Shown piece by piece: positions 23,891-36,395 of a DNA stretch of 64,000 nucleotides; the first letter of the stretch is position 1, and each line of letters opens with the position of its first letter. Source of the stretch: Cinnamomum chago (Eukaryota; Streptophyta; Magnoliopsida; Laurales; Lauraceae); assembly GCA_038049695.1 (NCBI GenBank), contig CP142456.1:66863922-66927921 (forward strand), written 5' to 3'. The translations under genes and the position numbers were made by a program. The notes under the pieces are model-generated. The model was given only the letters and a program-made list of their open reading frames with translations. It was not told where the DNA came from and did not search any database.

Positions 23891-24129
23891 GCTGTAGGTG
23901 AAATTGATACTCAGACCATCACTTCAGAAACAACACCTACAGAAACTCACCTAGGGCCTTCATCAACTATGGATGCTACTTCATGCACTGCTCCTTTACT
24001 TCTTCAAGATACCTCAGGTGCAGGGAAAAATCAAAAATCAAGGAAAGGGAAAAAATCTCAGTTGGTTCAAGCTAGTGGCCCGGTCACAAGGAGGTCTAGA
24101 GGCAAGATCACCTCCTCCAGCTTTCCCCC

Positions 24130-27100
24130 ATGATAAAAGTCCTCTACTGGAATTGTAGGGGTATTGCCAACAACCCTACTAGAAGAGCCTTGGCAAATAT
24201 GGTCCGTAAGCATTCCCCAGATCTATTCTTCATATCAGAGCCAATGACAACCTTCTCCCCCTCTCAATCCTTGAAACTTAGTTCCTTTGGGTTTGATTCC
24301 TTCCACTCCAATGCTTCCCATTTGGCTCGCGCAAACCTCTGGTGCTTATCCAAATCCTCTCACCATCTCTCAACCACTATCTCTGACTCTCCTCACAACA
24401 CCTTACTATGCTTCTCCAAAACCCAATCTCAGGTCTATCCACTCTCATTACAGGTGTTTATGGAACAAACAACCTGACCCTCAGGAAAGATCTATGGAAT
24501 CAGCTCATTGACATTTCCTCAACCACCAGGCCTTGGTGTGTACTAGGGGACTTCAATGCCATCGTTAATCATGCAGAAAAGCTGAGCCTCAGTCTCTCCA
24601 ACCCATCCTCCCTCAAAGATTTCCAATCCACTGTCTTGCAAACTGGCCTTCAAGAAACTCAATTCTCAGGAAACAAATTTACTTGGTCAAACAATAGACA
24701 AGGCCTCTCTTATGTCACAGCAAGGCTGGACCGAGCCTTAGTCAATGCTCATTGGCTTCACCAATATAGAGATCCCATAACTCATCACCTTGCCAGAATA
24801 TCCTCTGACCACAGCCCAATCCTTTTGGATCATAAAAAAACTTCCCCTGCATCCCCTGCCCCCTTCAAGTTTGAAAACAAATGGCTCCTCCATCCATCCT
24901 TCTTAGAAGTAGTAAAATATGTTTGGGATACTCATACAGCTGGGACTCCTCAATACATTCTTGCTCAAAAACTGAAGCTTTGGAAGCAACAACTCAAACA
25001 ATGGAGTAAGGATACCTTTGGCCAAATTCAACAGAACATCAATGTAGCAGAGGCTACTGTTTTGCAATGCCAGCAGCAGCTTGACTCAAATCCTTCGGAC
25101 TCCCTCAGGATAGCTCTCCTCTCAGCTAATCTAGTTCTTCATGAAGCTCTAAAAGCCTAAGAAATCCACTGGAAGCAGTGATCTAGAATAGCTTGGCTGA
25201 AGAAGGGAGACCAAAACACAAAGTTCTTCCACCTTTCAGCCAAGGCTCAGAGCTCCTTTAACAGAATTAGTCATATCACAATTGATGGAAAGAAAACAGA
25301 GGATTCAGCCTCTATCCAGGGCAATGCAGTGGAGTTCTTCACAAACCTCTACAATCCTATTGTAGGCCACCCAGATCCTCTTCTGTTTCAATTAGACAGC
25401 CCAAAGGTCTCGGATTCAAAAAACTCTGATCTCATTTCAATGCCCTCAGAAGAAGAAATAAAAAAAGCAGTTTTTGCTCTAAAAAAAAGCAGCTCTCCCG
25501 GCCTCGACGGATTCAATGGAGTTTTCTTCACCTCTACTTGGAGTATAATTGGTAAATCAGTATCCCAAGCAGTTCAACATTTCTTCAAAACCAAAAAAAT
25601 CCTGAAAGCCTCCAATGCATTCTTTCAGGCCCTCATCCCCAAAATAAAATCCCCTGATACTTTTGCTGACTTCAGACCTATTAGCCTGCTGAACTTCACT
25701 TACAAAATAATATCCAAAATCCTAGCCTCGAGACTTACCCAAATTCTGCCATCCATCATTTCTCCTCATCAGGCAGCCTTCATCCAAGGTAGGAATGTCC
25801 AACACCACCCTGGCCTAGCTTTTGAGCTTTTTCAAAAGCTAAAGTCCAACCTCAGCAAAGGATCCCTATGCCTCAAGCTAGACATCTCCAAAGCCTTTGA
25901 CAAGATGAATTGGTCTTTCCTTTTCACAACTCTAAAATTCTTCAATTTCTCAGATACCTGGATCTCTTTGATCAAAGAATGTATTTGCAATACTAAGGGA
26001 TCAGTCCTTATAAACCGAATTCCTCAAGGCTTTTTCAGCTCCTCATGTGGTCTCACACAAGGTGATCCCCTCTCCCCTTACTTGTTTATCATAGCCAAAG
26101 AAATCCTGAGCCTCCACCTTAACAATCTCCAGCTCCAAGGGATCCTCCATCCCCTCTCCACTGTTCCATCAACTCCCTGCCACCTCCTCTACATTGACGA
26201 TATCATCATTTTCATGAAAGGATCTACCTCCAGTGTTACTACCCTGCATACCCTCCTTTATCAATACTAGTTCTCATCAGGTCAATTCTTCAACCTTCAA
26301 AAGAGTTAACTTTTGTTAGGGAAATGCAGTAACAAAAGAAAACGCAAGATTAGCTCTATTCTAGGAATTCAAGAGTCCTCTACCCAGCTTAAATACCTTG
26401 GAATACCAATTGTCTTTGGCACTCCCAAAAGACATCATTTTCTCCCTCTAATAGACTCTATCAATGCTAGATTGGCTTCTTGGAAAGCAAAGTTCCTCTG
26501 TTTTGCAGGCCGCCTGATCCTTATCAAGCATGTGCTCTCTAGTGTTCCAATACATCTTGCAGCCACTCTGCCCATCCCAGCTTCCATTAGTAAAGAGATA
26601 GAAAGGATGATGAGGCACTTCCTCTGGTCTGGAAATGCAACAGTTTCAAAGATCAACTATGTCAAGTGGGAAACAGTCTCTCTTCCTAAGGAGGAAGGTG
26701 GCCTAGGTATTAGGAAAATTTCTGAAGTCAATGAGGCAGCCTTCATCAAGTTAGGATGGCAAGCTTCCACTGCTAATTCTCCTTGGGCCTGCTGGTTCAA
26801 GAACCGCTACTTCAAAAATAGCTCAAATTGGAGCCCAGCTAACACCAAGTATGGCTCCTGCATATGGAAAAAAATCCGCATACTTGCTCCCAGAATTCAA
26901 AGAGGAAGCTCCTGGATAGTGAGAAATGGCCAGGAAATCAATTTATGGCATGATAATTGGAGTGCAGGAACCCCTTTCTCAGACTACTTTCCTCACCTGA
27001 ATTTCCCTGTAGACCAGCGTCTAGCCTCTCTCTACCAAGGAGGATCCTGGCTCATTCCTTCCAACTTCCCTCCAGACATCTATAGCCAGCTCTCCTCAGC

Positions 27101-27772
27101 GATCTCCCTCCTCTCCCACACTCCATCTGAAAAAGATATTCCTTCATGGAAAGAGTCTCCAGATGGCCAGCTATCCCTGAAGTAAGCCCGGAACCTCATC
27201 AGCTCAAGAGCCCCTAAGCTTCATTGGCCTAGTCTCATCTGGAATGGAATCTCCCAACACAAAATCAGCAGCTTTGGTTGGCGTCTGATGCACAGCAAAA
27301 CTCCAACTGAGCAACGCCTCAAACGTCTGGGCTACTCTCTAGCTTCCAGATGCAACCTCTGTTGCAAAGATGAAGACTCAGCTGATCACCTCTTTTTCTC
27401 ATGCGATCTAGCAAAATCTCTATGGCAATGGATCCGTTCTGCAGCCAGCTCTCAAACCCGCATTCCTTTCTCTGCTTCTTCAATTTGGCTGTCTCTCACC
27501 AGAGGGAATGACAAAGAAGGAACCAAATTTATGGCAGCAATCTTCCTCAGTGTTTCCCATGCAATATGAAAGACCAGAAATTCAGCCACCTTTGAAGTGA
27601 TCAGCTCCCCCCTACACCAGATCAAGATCCACCTTCAAGAAGACCTCTCCTTCACTCTGCAGAAAATTGTAAAATCTTACAAAAGCCCACAACTCAGGTC
27701 TCTCATCCTCCATTTGGGAATTCCTCATCGGCAACTCCTTCCAGTCCAAGACTTCGGATTTCAGCCTCCTTG
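24130..27772 (+). pseudogene. L1 ORF2 (endonuclease / reverse transcriptase / zf-RVT)
   Basis: The apurinic-type endonuclease begins MIKVLYWNCRGIAN, slips frame near 24405 and continues with CVLGDFNAI and SSDHSPIL. Reverse transcriptase follows: LKKSSSPGLDGFNGVFF, FRPISLLNFTYKIISKILA, LDISKAFDKMNW, GLTQGDPLSPYLF and the catalytic box YIDD at 26190-26201 (usually F/Y-ADD). Then come LKYLGIPI, GRLILIKHVLSSVP and the C-terminal zinc-binding RVT domain (CNLCCKDEDSADHLFFSC). Stops lie at about 25158, 25180, 26268, 26307, 27183 and 27567, all in one frame. The element cannot move itself. Confidence 0.92.
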
Positions 27773-28797
27773 AGCTTTCCTTCGTTGGCTAAACCAGATT
27801 CTTTGGTTTGCAATCAGCAGCCAGCTGATCCTCCCTCAGGTTTTCCCCCTAGATCCAGGTCCCTTCTTCTCCCAGCAGCTAACTGATCCAGGTTCAATGG
27901 TTTGCTTTCAGCCCTCTGGCCTAAGCCGTAGCATCATGCCGATCCTCCCTCATCTGGCTCTCTTTTCAGCTCCCTGTTTTCCTCCTTTTCTGTGTTTCCT
28001 ATTCTTTTAAGTCTTCCTTTTGTTTTCTTTTGATGTATTCTCTGTTCTGCGGTGCGGGTTCCTTAGAACCCATGTCTCTCTTTGTCTTTTTTGCAATTCA
28101 ATTATCCTTTAAGCAAAAAAAAAAAAAAAAGGAGGAAGGAATGCTAGTAAAAAAAAAAAAGTTATTTGATGACGCTGAGCATTTATCTTTTCTTCCATAT
28201 AAAAATTGTCTCCTAATTTCACACTCATCTATTGGAAATTGATGGTTGGATTAAAGTTGGATTGTCCATACGATTACCAGAAAGCCCAAACAATGCATAA
28301 AAAAAGCCGGTTTGACCCGGTCTGATTGACTGCACTTGCTGGCTTGAGCCTGAATTTCACTACATATGTCTGGCTTGTGCCAGATATGGGGCTTGTGTTT
28401 CTAAAGTCAGGCCGGGCCTTGATAGAAGGACTTAGCCCTGCCTAGGCCAAACAACCCAAACGTTCGCTTATATTCCCATGGGTGAAATTTTTACACTATA
28501 AAAACATATCATATAAATATAATGAAAAAATCAAAAGCTCTGCCCTCCCTCTCTATCTATCCAACGGATGGAAGGGCAGAGGCCTTTGGTGTCCCTTCCC
28601 GTCAAGAATTTGGGCTTCACAATCAATAGCCAATATTTCTCTAATACCTTTCTTCGTTCATGGTTCGATATTCTGGTGTCCTTGGCATAGAGGAACCACA
28701 CCAATCCATCCCGGAACTTTGTGGTTAAACTCTACTGGAGTGACGATACTGTAGGGGAGGTCCTGCGGAAAAATAGCTTGACGCCACCATTTTTTCT

Positions 28798-29406
28798 TAT
28801 ATTAAAGTCAAGGGTTTTGGCTTTAATCTTGGCTATCAATTGTAGTTTTGATCAACAATTATCCCTTTTTAGTTCAAATGGTCCACATTCTCTCCCCACT
28901 ATTTATCTAGCTCGTACAACTAACTACCTTCTCATATCTTTTATCTCATCAAACTACTGACATTTTTATTCTCCACTTTTTAAAGCTCCAATTCTTCCTT
29001 TCTATAAAAACTCTCGCTACCCCATCTCTTCTGATTTCCTTTCAACCCTGATTTTCCTATTTCCATCCTGTCTAATTGAGAGATGAACGCTCATAACCTT
29101 TTCAATGTATGGGCATTTTAATTTGCAGGGCATGAAAACTGAGCACAGGTTACTGTGCTAGTCTTTTCTTACACCGGAAGTTATGAAACAAACCCACATA
29201 ATAAATGGCCTCCTAAATTTTAAAATTATATGAATTAGGTATCAAGAATTACTATTTCCCAATAAACCAATAGAATTCTACTTGAAAAGAAAAACCAAAT
29301 AAAAGACATCAAATATAATTAAGCAAATTAGAAGTCTCTATACATGCTCTAGTATATTAATTAAATAAAAAAAAACCACAACAGTGAGAGACCACACCTA
29401 CTAGTC
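28798..29406. other. Intergenic / 3' flank of the OPT gene
   Basis: AT-rich with no open frame of note. The last hundred or so bases before 29407 would be the transporter's 3' untranslated region. Confidence 0.5.
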
Positions 29407-32400
29407 TCACTGAAACACTAGGCAACCTTTAACCACTATCCCAGGGGCAGTGGGGCAATGGGCCAGAGGGCAATGGTCATCCACCTGTAAGCCCCACCAG
29501 GATACCCCAAATACATCTTTAAAATTGAGAGCAAAATAGACAATGATACCCATGAAAGCTACCCCAGCATCTAGCCCAGCTGATAGAACATAATTGTGCC
29601 TAGCCCACCATTGCTTGAACCTCCTGTAGATAACAAAGTTGAAGATGAAGCCTACTGCACCCCAACACAAGTAGTTCACTGATCTTGCAGGGGGCATGGA
29701 CGCTGTAGCCCCTAATATGATGGGGACATTGATTAGCCGAATCCACTTAGCCCTTGGGAACATGCGGGAGAGACCCCACACCAGTATTGGCAATATAAAA
29801 CCAATGAGGAAGAACCAGTTCATCTTGGAGTACAGACCAAGGTCTGCGAACATGCGACGAGGACCTACAACACCCCAAATGATGGACGCATTGTAGAACA
29901 CATCATCACCAGGACATGTCCAGGGACTCCCCACCGGCAGTTTCTCTGGGTCGCAGATGTTCTCGACCGTCGTTAGGAGCCACCATGAAGTGCCAAAGTA
30001 GACCGATGTTGAGATAATTGTGCCCACTAACTGTATCAATCAAGAAAACCAATGTCCAATTATTTGAGACATGTCAAACAGGTAAGAATGTATAAAGAGA
30101 TGTCATCATCAAACAGGTAAGAGTGTGCTCTACAGAGTTCAAGGTGGCAGGTATCAAACAGGAAAGGAATTGGTTTGCATTACCTGAACAACAAACATGG
30201 ACCTTGGAGGAATCTTCATGTAGTGCCCAAGCTTGAAATCTTGGAGGAAGCTCATCGCCTGTGACATACTGATATAACCATAGGTCTTGAAAGCTACATT
30301 AGCTAGGGGCTTGCCGGGGTACAAGTAACCAATGACTAGCTCTGTGATTACATTTAGCCCCGGTTGCTGCATGCAAAGATTAGCAAAATCAGTTGGGCAA
30401 AAAAAGTGTCTAGAAACTTAAAAACCTTGTCTTGGTACTATGGGCTTGCTAGCTAGTACAGTTACAATGGATCATACCAAGGCATTATTTTCTTGTTGAT
30501 TTGGACCATTGAATTGGTAAGCCACAACACAAACTCAGGCATATCTAGTGTTCTTACGGGCCCTGATTGTTTGCATAGAATACATAGGAATTCATGATAA
30601 AAAAAGGCTCCTTCAAAGGATATTAAAGAGGTGAGGGGTAAAGAACATGAGGTGAGGGGTGGAGGATATGAGGTGGAGACGTAGATGGGATTTTTGACCT
30701 TCTTAGGGCTTGAATTACTAGGCTGACGTCTTGGTATTCATTTCTCATCATCTCTTGATTCAATTTCCATTAAATGGGATATTATTTGATGATCGTTCTT
30801 TATATTCACCTTCTATTCTTCTACCTTAACCACTTATTGGAGTGTATAGTATTAGAGTTCCTAGGAATCCAACTAAATGAAAAAACTATGCACTTCCCTG
30901 TAATATAGCTTTCCAACATTTCAATTAAAGGTAGGATTGTAGTTTATGTTCTTTAGCCCATCTGAGAGATTGTTTGGATCAATGAGAAAATTCTATCAAT
31001 TGAACAATCAGGTTGGCTACAGTATATCGGCGCATAACATTGATCATACTACTGAGAAGAGCTACCTGGTTTGTTGTTGCTTGAATGACTCCAATTGGGA
31101 GAGTGAAAAAGAGAGCTATAGCCGCAGCAAGAAAGAGACCCCAATAAGGAAGTTGCATCTGCTTATGAAAACCTTCACAAGTGTAGAGGGCAAGACCACC
31201 CACAACAGCTAGGATTATGAGAAACCACCAGTGAGGAACAACCGCATAGTTTTTCTTCATCGTTCTGGTGTGGACGTCTTCGAACTCAGTTTTGTAGGTC
31301 GATTTGGCTTGCCTCCAGATTGTTCTACAAAAACAAAATAGATAATACTTCAGACATAATATTTTGAGATAGTAACCTAATATAGAAATTAGGAGATGGC
31401 TTTTAGAGACAATGACATTTATTGTATGAACCCCAACAGCAAATGATGTGAAAAAAATGAAAGAAAAACAATTACCTTCCATTGAAGAATGCAACGTGAG
31501 AAATCGCAGAAGAAAGTGTTCCAAAGCTCAATCCATATGTGAGTGCAAAAAAGATGCTAAGGTAGATCTTACTGTAAGCATCATATGCCTCTCTGTTGAA
31601 ATCGAAGGTCGCTGGGTTTATAATTTGCGTAACATTGTAACTATGCCCCTTGCCATCAAACACATGTGAAGAGATGATTGGAAATTGCTTCGCTTCGTAT
31701 GCATTAGTCCAGTAAAAAATAGGGTTCAACATGTAAACAATTATGAAGAAACCAGCCATCACATTCACAATAGCATAGAATGGGGTTCCCAATGGACTTC
31801 CTAAGAAACCAGCTACAGCATTCTAGTCGAGGCCAAAAGAACCGATGCCTAGGCCATTGAGACCAGAACCAATTTGTTGGGCTGTGACGGATTTTGTCCA
31901 AATCCAACAAACAAATGAGAGGGCAGTTATCGAAGGGAAGACGTAGTTGGGGACAATGTAGTAACAGAAGCTCGCGATGAGGACTATTAGAAAGAACTGG
32001 AGTCTTGTTAGTCCTCCCTTAGGCCTCCTCTCTGTTTCATTCAATGCCCTACAAATTCACAGGAAAAGTTAGTCATACATTTGAGATCATATTTGTGTGT
32101 ATTCTTCTTGGTTAAATGCAACAAGTATCCTACAACTTAATATAAACTATTTAGTGAGTATGATGTATCATGTGTCTGTATGAGGGAGGGAGAGACCTGA
32201 ATAAGGAAACCTGAACCAGGTTGGAGGGCCATCACATATAGGGAGAATCAACAAGAAACTTCCTGAAAAGTCCAGCCCAACTATATCCAAGCATCTGACA
32301 TTTCATTGAAATAAAATCAGCACATTATCTATGAAATTAGAATTTTCACAGAGTCTCATTAAATCACAATGTTCTTGAATGATTGTCCATATTACAAATC

Positions 32401-33526
32401 CTATTTGTTTGAATCAATCAATGCATGAGGAGACCCATCAGATTAATTGCCCAAAATGATGGATGGAAGTCATGGAACAATTTTTCAATGATTCTAAACG
32501 ACTCTAATACTGCTTCAGAGTCCTCGCTGTACCAAATGTATTGATTATCAATTATGTATATTAAAAAAGGTCCATATCCTATTTGTCTGGTAGATAACGT
32601 TTTGGGGGTAATTGGGCAATCCAAGTTTTGTTTCTAGCCTTAGCAGGTTGCGCCAACAAATGTAGACTACCTAAAGCAATGCTTGCTTTTCAAGAGGTAA
32701 ACTGAAAAGTATAGGAAAGTAAACCCTGCAGTAAGTATTTCAACTTTACGCATGCTAGGCTGATGCCCATAAGTCAAAAAGTAAAGTCTAGCCATAAAAA
32801 AAACTTTTATTTCATGAAATGCAAGTAATTAAACTGATTACTTCTATCAACTGTTAACTTCTCATCTCATTTTGAATTATTTTACGCCATAAAAAACAAA
32901 CATAAATGCACTTTACTTGAAAGTATGCTTATTTAGACAACTATTACCTTTCCCATTTATTTGAGATTTAGTTATATTACTTTCTAAGTAAACTATTCAA
33001 ACACCACCTAAATGGTCATCAATATACAACAATAAAATAGAAGATTACTTTTTAAGTAATGACTCACCTGGGTGGTAAGAGACAGCAAGAATGCAGCCCA
33101 AGGGCTCATGCTCCTGTGGTAAAAGGCCTTCACTATGGTAATGATATTCACAGCATAAACAGAACTTGAGCCTGAACTAGCAAATATGGTGATCAGGACA
33201 TGCTCTTTCAAGCTGAAAGGCCTTGGGTTCAGTGTAAACGACCATTTTGTCATTGGAACGCGGATAAATTTCTTCGGAAGAGTCGCGGCCATCAGCTTGC
33301 CAATGGGAAGAACAATGATTTGAGCAGAGACAGATGATATGGAGAGTGGATTTTGACGGTATCCGAAGAATTGATTCAAGAAGGCCAATAATTGATTCAA
33401 GAATTGATTAAAGAACGCAGCTGATCAGACCCAAAACCCATGTTCGGAAGGTCAGAGTCGGCATTGTTGGATCATCGGTGATTGGAACCGTGAGTCTAAC
33501 TTGTTCGATAGGACAATCATTCTCAT
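29407..33526 (-). pseudogene. Oligopeptide transporter (OPT family), degenerate
   Basis: Six exons can be traced on the minus strand with GT-AG borders: 33068-33526, 32197-32294, 31476-32048, 31066-31324, 30184-30366 and 29407-30030, about 730 codons in all, close to full OPT length. Motifs in order are CPIEQVRLTVP, QFFGYRQNPLSISSVSAQI, PFSLKEHVLITIFASSGS, GLTRLQFFLIVLI, LSFVCWIWTKSVTAQQIGSG, FWTN-type [64 protein letters not shown] and PWTCPGDDVFYNASIIWG. These are signatures of the plasma-membrane proton/oligopeptide symporters with about 12-16 membrane segments. Lesions are a frame-breaking insertion of repeated TTGAATCAATT at about 33385-33408, Trp to TGA at 32232-32234, and Trp to TAG at 31823-31825. 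The short first exon was not found. Splice sites and most residues are intact, so inactivation looks recent. Confidence 0.9.
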
Positions 33527-35290
33527 CTGCAACATAGAATACCAAAAAGAAGGTTATAGATATTGTTTAGAATGCTAAGATCCTTTTACTTGCTAAAATA
33601 GATAGGAATTCATGAAGGTATGAGCTCTACTAAGGAGCCGAGGGATGAATTATATGGGGGTGGAGATGTGTATCTGGCTGGGTGTTCCTTTTTTTTTTTT
33701 TTATCTCTACCATTGATTCAATTCTTATATATGAAAGTAGTTGAGAAATCAGTCTGAATTTGTTTCATTGATTTTGACTCCACCCCCTCCCCCCAAACCA
33801 AATTTAAGTTGATTGAATGATTTTGATGTGTCTTAAATCCAATCCTTCCTTTTATTTCTCCTTTAAATCCTCTCCAACAGTTTTTAAAAACTATAGTCCT
33901 TTCCTCTTCCTCACTGGAACGTGCGCATTTTCCAACTTCTCCACTTTTAATGTACATGATCCGTTATCTTTTCTTATTCCTTTCTCTCTCTGGCTCCTCT
34001 ATTCACGAAAACAAACTCACTTCCCCCATCTCTCTCTTCTACCTATCCAAATACACATCTCTCTATGCACCTATACAAACACACTATTGCATACCTGTCC
34101 GCCCTCCTCTCACTTCTCTTCTAGAATCTGGGTTCTTGTGAAGGACGATATGTATGTGTGGTGAGACAGTTCTCAGTTCAATAGTTGTTTTTTGTACAAC
34201 TTTTTGAGCTCGAAGCTAAATCAAGCGCTCGGGAACAAAAAGGATGGAACTAAAGAATTAGGAAGGGTCTTTTCGAGTGTGGGAGAAAAGGAAGGCCTGC
34301 CTCAATGATTTTCAATTATAATGTTTTTGATGGAATGTTTTCAGCTGTGTATTGAATTTTGGAATCTTGCTTTTTATATGTGGTGAGTAGTGTTCTTTTT
34401 TTGTTTTTTTTAATCAAACAATCTTGTAGTAATGGGGCTTAATTTAAACGTTGTTATGTGTTGCTTTAAATTTTCATTTATGAACAAACCCACATGTTGT
34501 TTTGTGTTGTTAGTTTAGTTGTTAATTTAAATGTTGTAGTTTCTCCTTTTTGTAATGTCGTAGTACCAAATGGAAGTATGTATAAGAAGAATTTACATCA
34601 ATAGAATTTACTTCAATTGAAATCTACAAGATTGATTTTGACTATGCTTTGTAATTTTGATCGTCATTTGATTACAATTTAATTTATACATGCGGTTACT
34701 AAAAGTTTTAAATATCTACTTTCTCATTTCAATCTCTTCCACTACCCCACCATCTAGCTAATTTATCTTCCCTAACATGTTATTAAGGGATACGATCACA
34801 AAAAACTTGGATTCGTTTTTCAAAATCTCAACATCTTTAAGGACTCTAAGATCATATTTTATGACTCTTTTGGTGTTTGAGCTCCTCATCTTCTCTTCTT
34901 GAGTTATATATTTTTATTTGATTTCCAAACAACATATACTTATCTCCTTAAGAAGGACCTAGAGATTGGATGGACTTCAATTAATTTTGACAGAATGGAA
35001 AGTCGCCCAAATAGCAATTTTTCTTGGCCATACTCAACCGCAAAGGGTTCGGGGTTTGTGACGCCAAACCCACCCTGTAATTGGTGTTGGTCATGTTGAC
35101 TTTATTCATTTTAAAAATAAAAGGGGTACTCATGAGATGGTCAGGAATGCAACGCATGATTGTATTGTGTATTACCACTTGTGCTACCGCAACTTTGCTT
35201 TGAAATATTTATTTAATAATATATAAGTTAAAGGTAGACAGCTCAATACAATTCATAAGGAAAATAAATATTTTAAATCTCATAAAATTC
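33527..35290. other. Upstream region of the OPT gene, no gene recognised
   Basis: Should contain the missing first OPT exon and promoter on the minus strand, but no candidate N-terminus could be supported. CT-rich around 33840-34110, AT-rich after. Confidence 0.45.
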
Positions 35291-35316
35291 AAAAATCTTT
35301 ATATCATGAATCATAA

Positions 35317-35336
35317 GCACGGGCGTGCTTTGCTAG
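35317..35336 (+). mobile_element. Helitron 3' terminus
   Basis: A short hairpin GCACG-gg-CGTGC (35317-35328) is followed by TTTG and CTAG, then T. This is the 3' end form of plant Helitrons (hairpin a few bases before CTRR, inserted between A and T). The 5' TC end could not be placed, so the length of the element to the left is unknown. Confidence 0.55.
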
Positions 35337-35339
35337 TGT

Positions 35340-36029
35340 TCATGAAAGGGAAGGTTATTTGATGGTCATTCATGAATATTCACATTTGGTTCTTCTGTTT
35401 TTTTAACTGCTCATAGAAATACAATCATCCATGTATTAAATTACATGAAACAAACCAGTCGTAAAATTATATTTTGGTATTGTTAAAGCAAGAGTTAAAA
35501 TTGTTATGCTGTAAGTTACTCTATTTTTTCTTATAATGGACATTGACGATATTGCCAACCAATTAATGATATCCTCAACTCGAGTAAGTTTGATTTTTTA
35601 CACCAACCATCTTGAAGAATCCCATCTATATATATGGCAAACTATGCATGAGGGGATTTTGCCTTTCTAACCGAAGAACTTTGAAACCATACCCATCTCT
35701 ATGGAAAACCATTCTGTATTTGAGAGTTTGGATGTTGAGTTTTATGATCAATGTCATCATTAAATTATTTACATGTAGAGTTTACATAAATAGTTTTTAA
35801 ATTGATTACTCCTATTTTTTTAATTTCTTATTTCTTTGATTTTAATCATTATATAAAGATACAGATTCATTACAGCAGAAACCAATTCAAATAATTATTA
35901 CAAATTAAACATGAAATCCACCAAATTGAATCAAGAAAAAAAAAAACCAGAAAATAATCTGAATATGTGATGAGCATTTTTTTTTATGTTTGCCTAGTGA
36001 TTCCTATAAAGGTTGAGGTACATTGTTCA
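35340..36029. other. Intergenic, nothing recognised
   Basis: AT-rich sequence with no supported gene or repeat. Confidence 0.4.
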
Positions 36030-36395
36030 TGCCTTGGGTAACGAAAGGGGCTGTATTTGGTAGAGCATGCAAGTGGATGGTCTGTTTTCTGCCTTTCACC
36101 AACTTTTCTCCAACCTTACTCCAATAAGAACTATTTGATATTAGAGAGAAAGATTTGATGGTCCCATGGTAGTGATCTCTACCCTCTTCTCACCAATAAC
36201 CATCAAAATTTCTTCTCCAATATCAAATAATTCTTATTGGAGAAAGGTTGGAGAAAGGCAAAAAACAGAAACTTGGAAGAAATTTCCAAATATGCTATTA
36301 GAATTGATTTTAACGTAAGATGAAAAGACCTTAAATACAACTTCTTACCTGTTTTTAACTATCAACTGATCTTGTGATTTAGATGGGTTCCAAGA
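36030..36395 (+). mobile_element. Foldback MITE within dispersed repeat, copy 2
   Basis: 36046-36300 folds on itself. The left arm runs through TTCTCCAACCTTACTCCAAT, AAGAACTATTTGATATTAGA and TTTGATGGT; the right arm holds ACCATCAAAATTTCTTCTCC, ATATCAAATAATTCTTATTG and GAGAAAGGTTGGAGAAAGGC. Flanks on both sides match 9385-9725 in direct orientation, so the MITE sits in, or is part of, a larger repeat. Non-coding. Confidence 0.75.

Larger units (their letters stand above)
21985..28141 (+). mobile_element. Full-length but decayed L1 (LINE) retrotransposon
   Basis: A 6.16 kb L1 with two open frames, a 3' untranslated region and a 16-base A tail (28115-28130). It is flanked by the 11-bp target duplication TGCTAGTAAAA (21974-21984 and 28142-28152). 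The sister segment near 56086 has a single TGCTAGTAAAA at the corresponding place, confirming the insertion. ORF1 and ORF2 carry stops and frame slips. Confidence 0.93.
21470..28797. repeat. Duplicated segment, copy A (with L1 insert)
   Basis: About 1.17 kb of sequence, excluding the L1 at 21985-28141, is nearly identical in the same orientation to 52295-56729. Shared landmarks include AATGTAGGAAAAGATGGTAT at the left, TGTGGCTTGTCAACACAG, GGGGTAATTGCATGCATAAT, and GTAGGGGAGGTCCTGCGGAA at the right end. A stretch near 21842 reading TGTTGGGGATGG on the minus strand, with a TATATAAG box inside, suggests part of it may be an old LTR. The type of segment is not settled. Confidence 0.9.
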
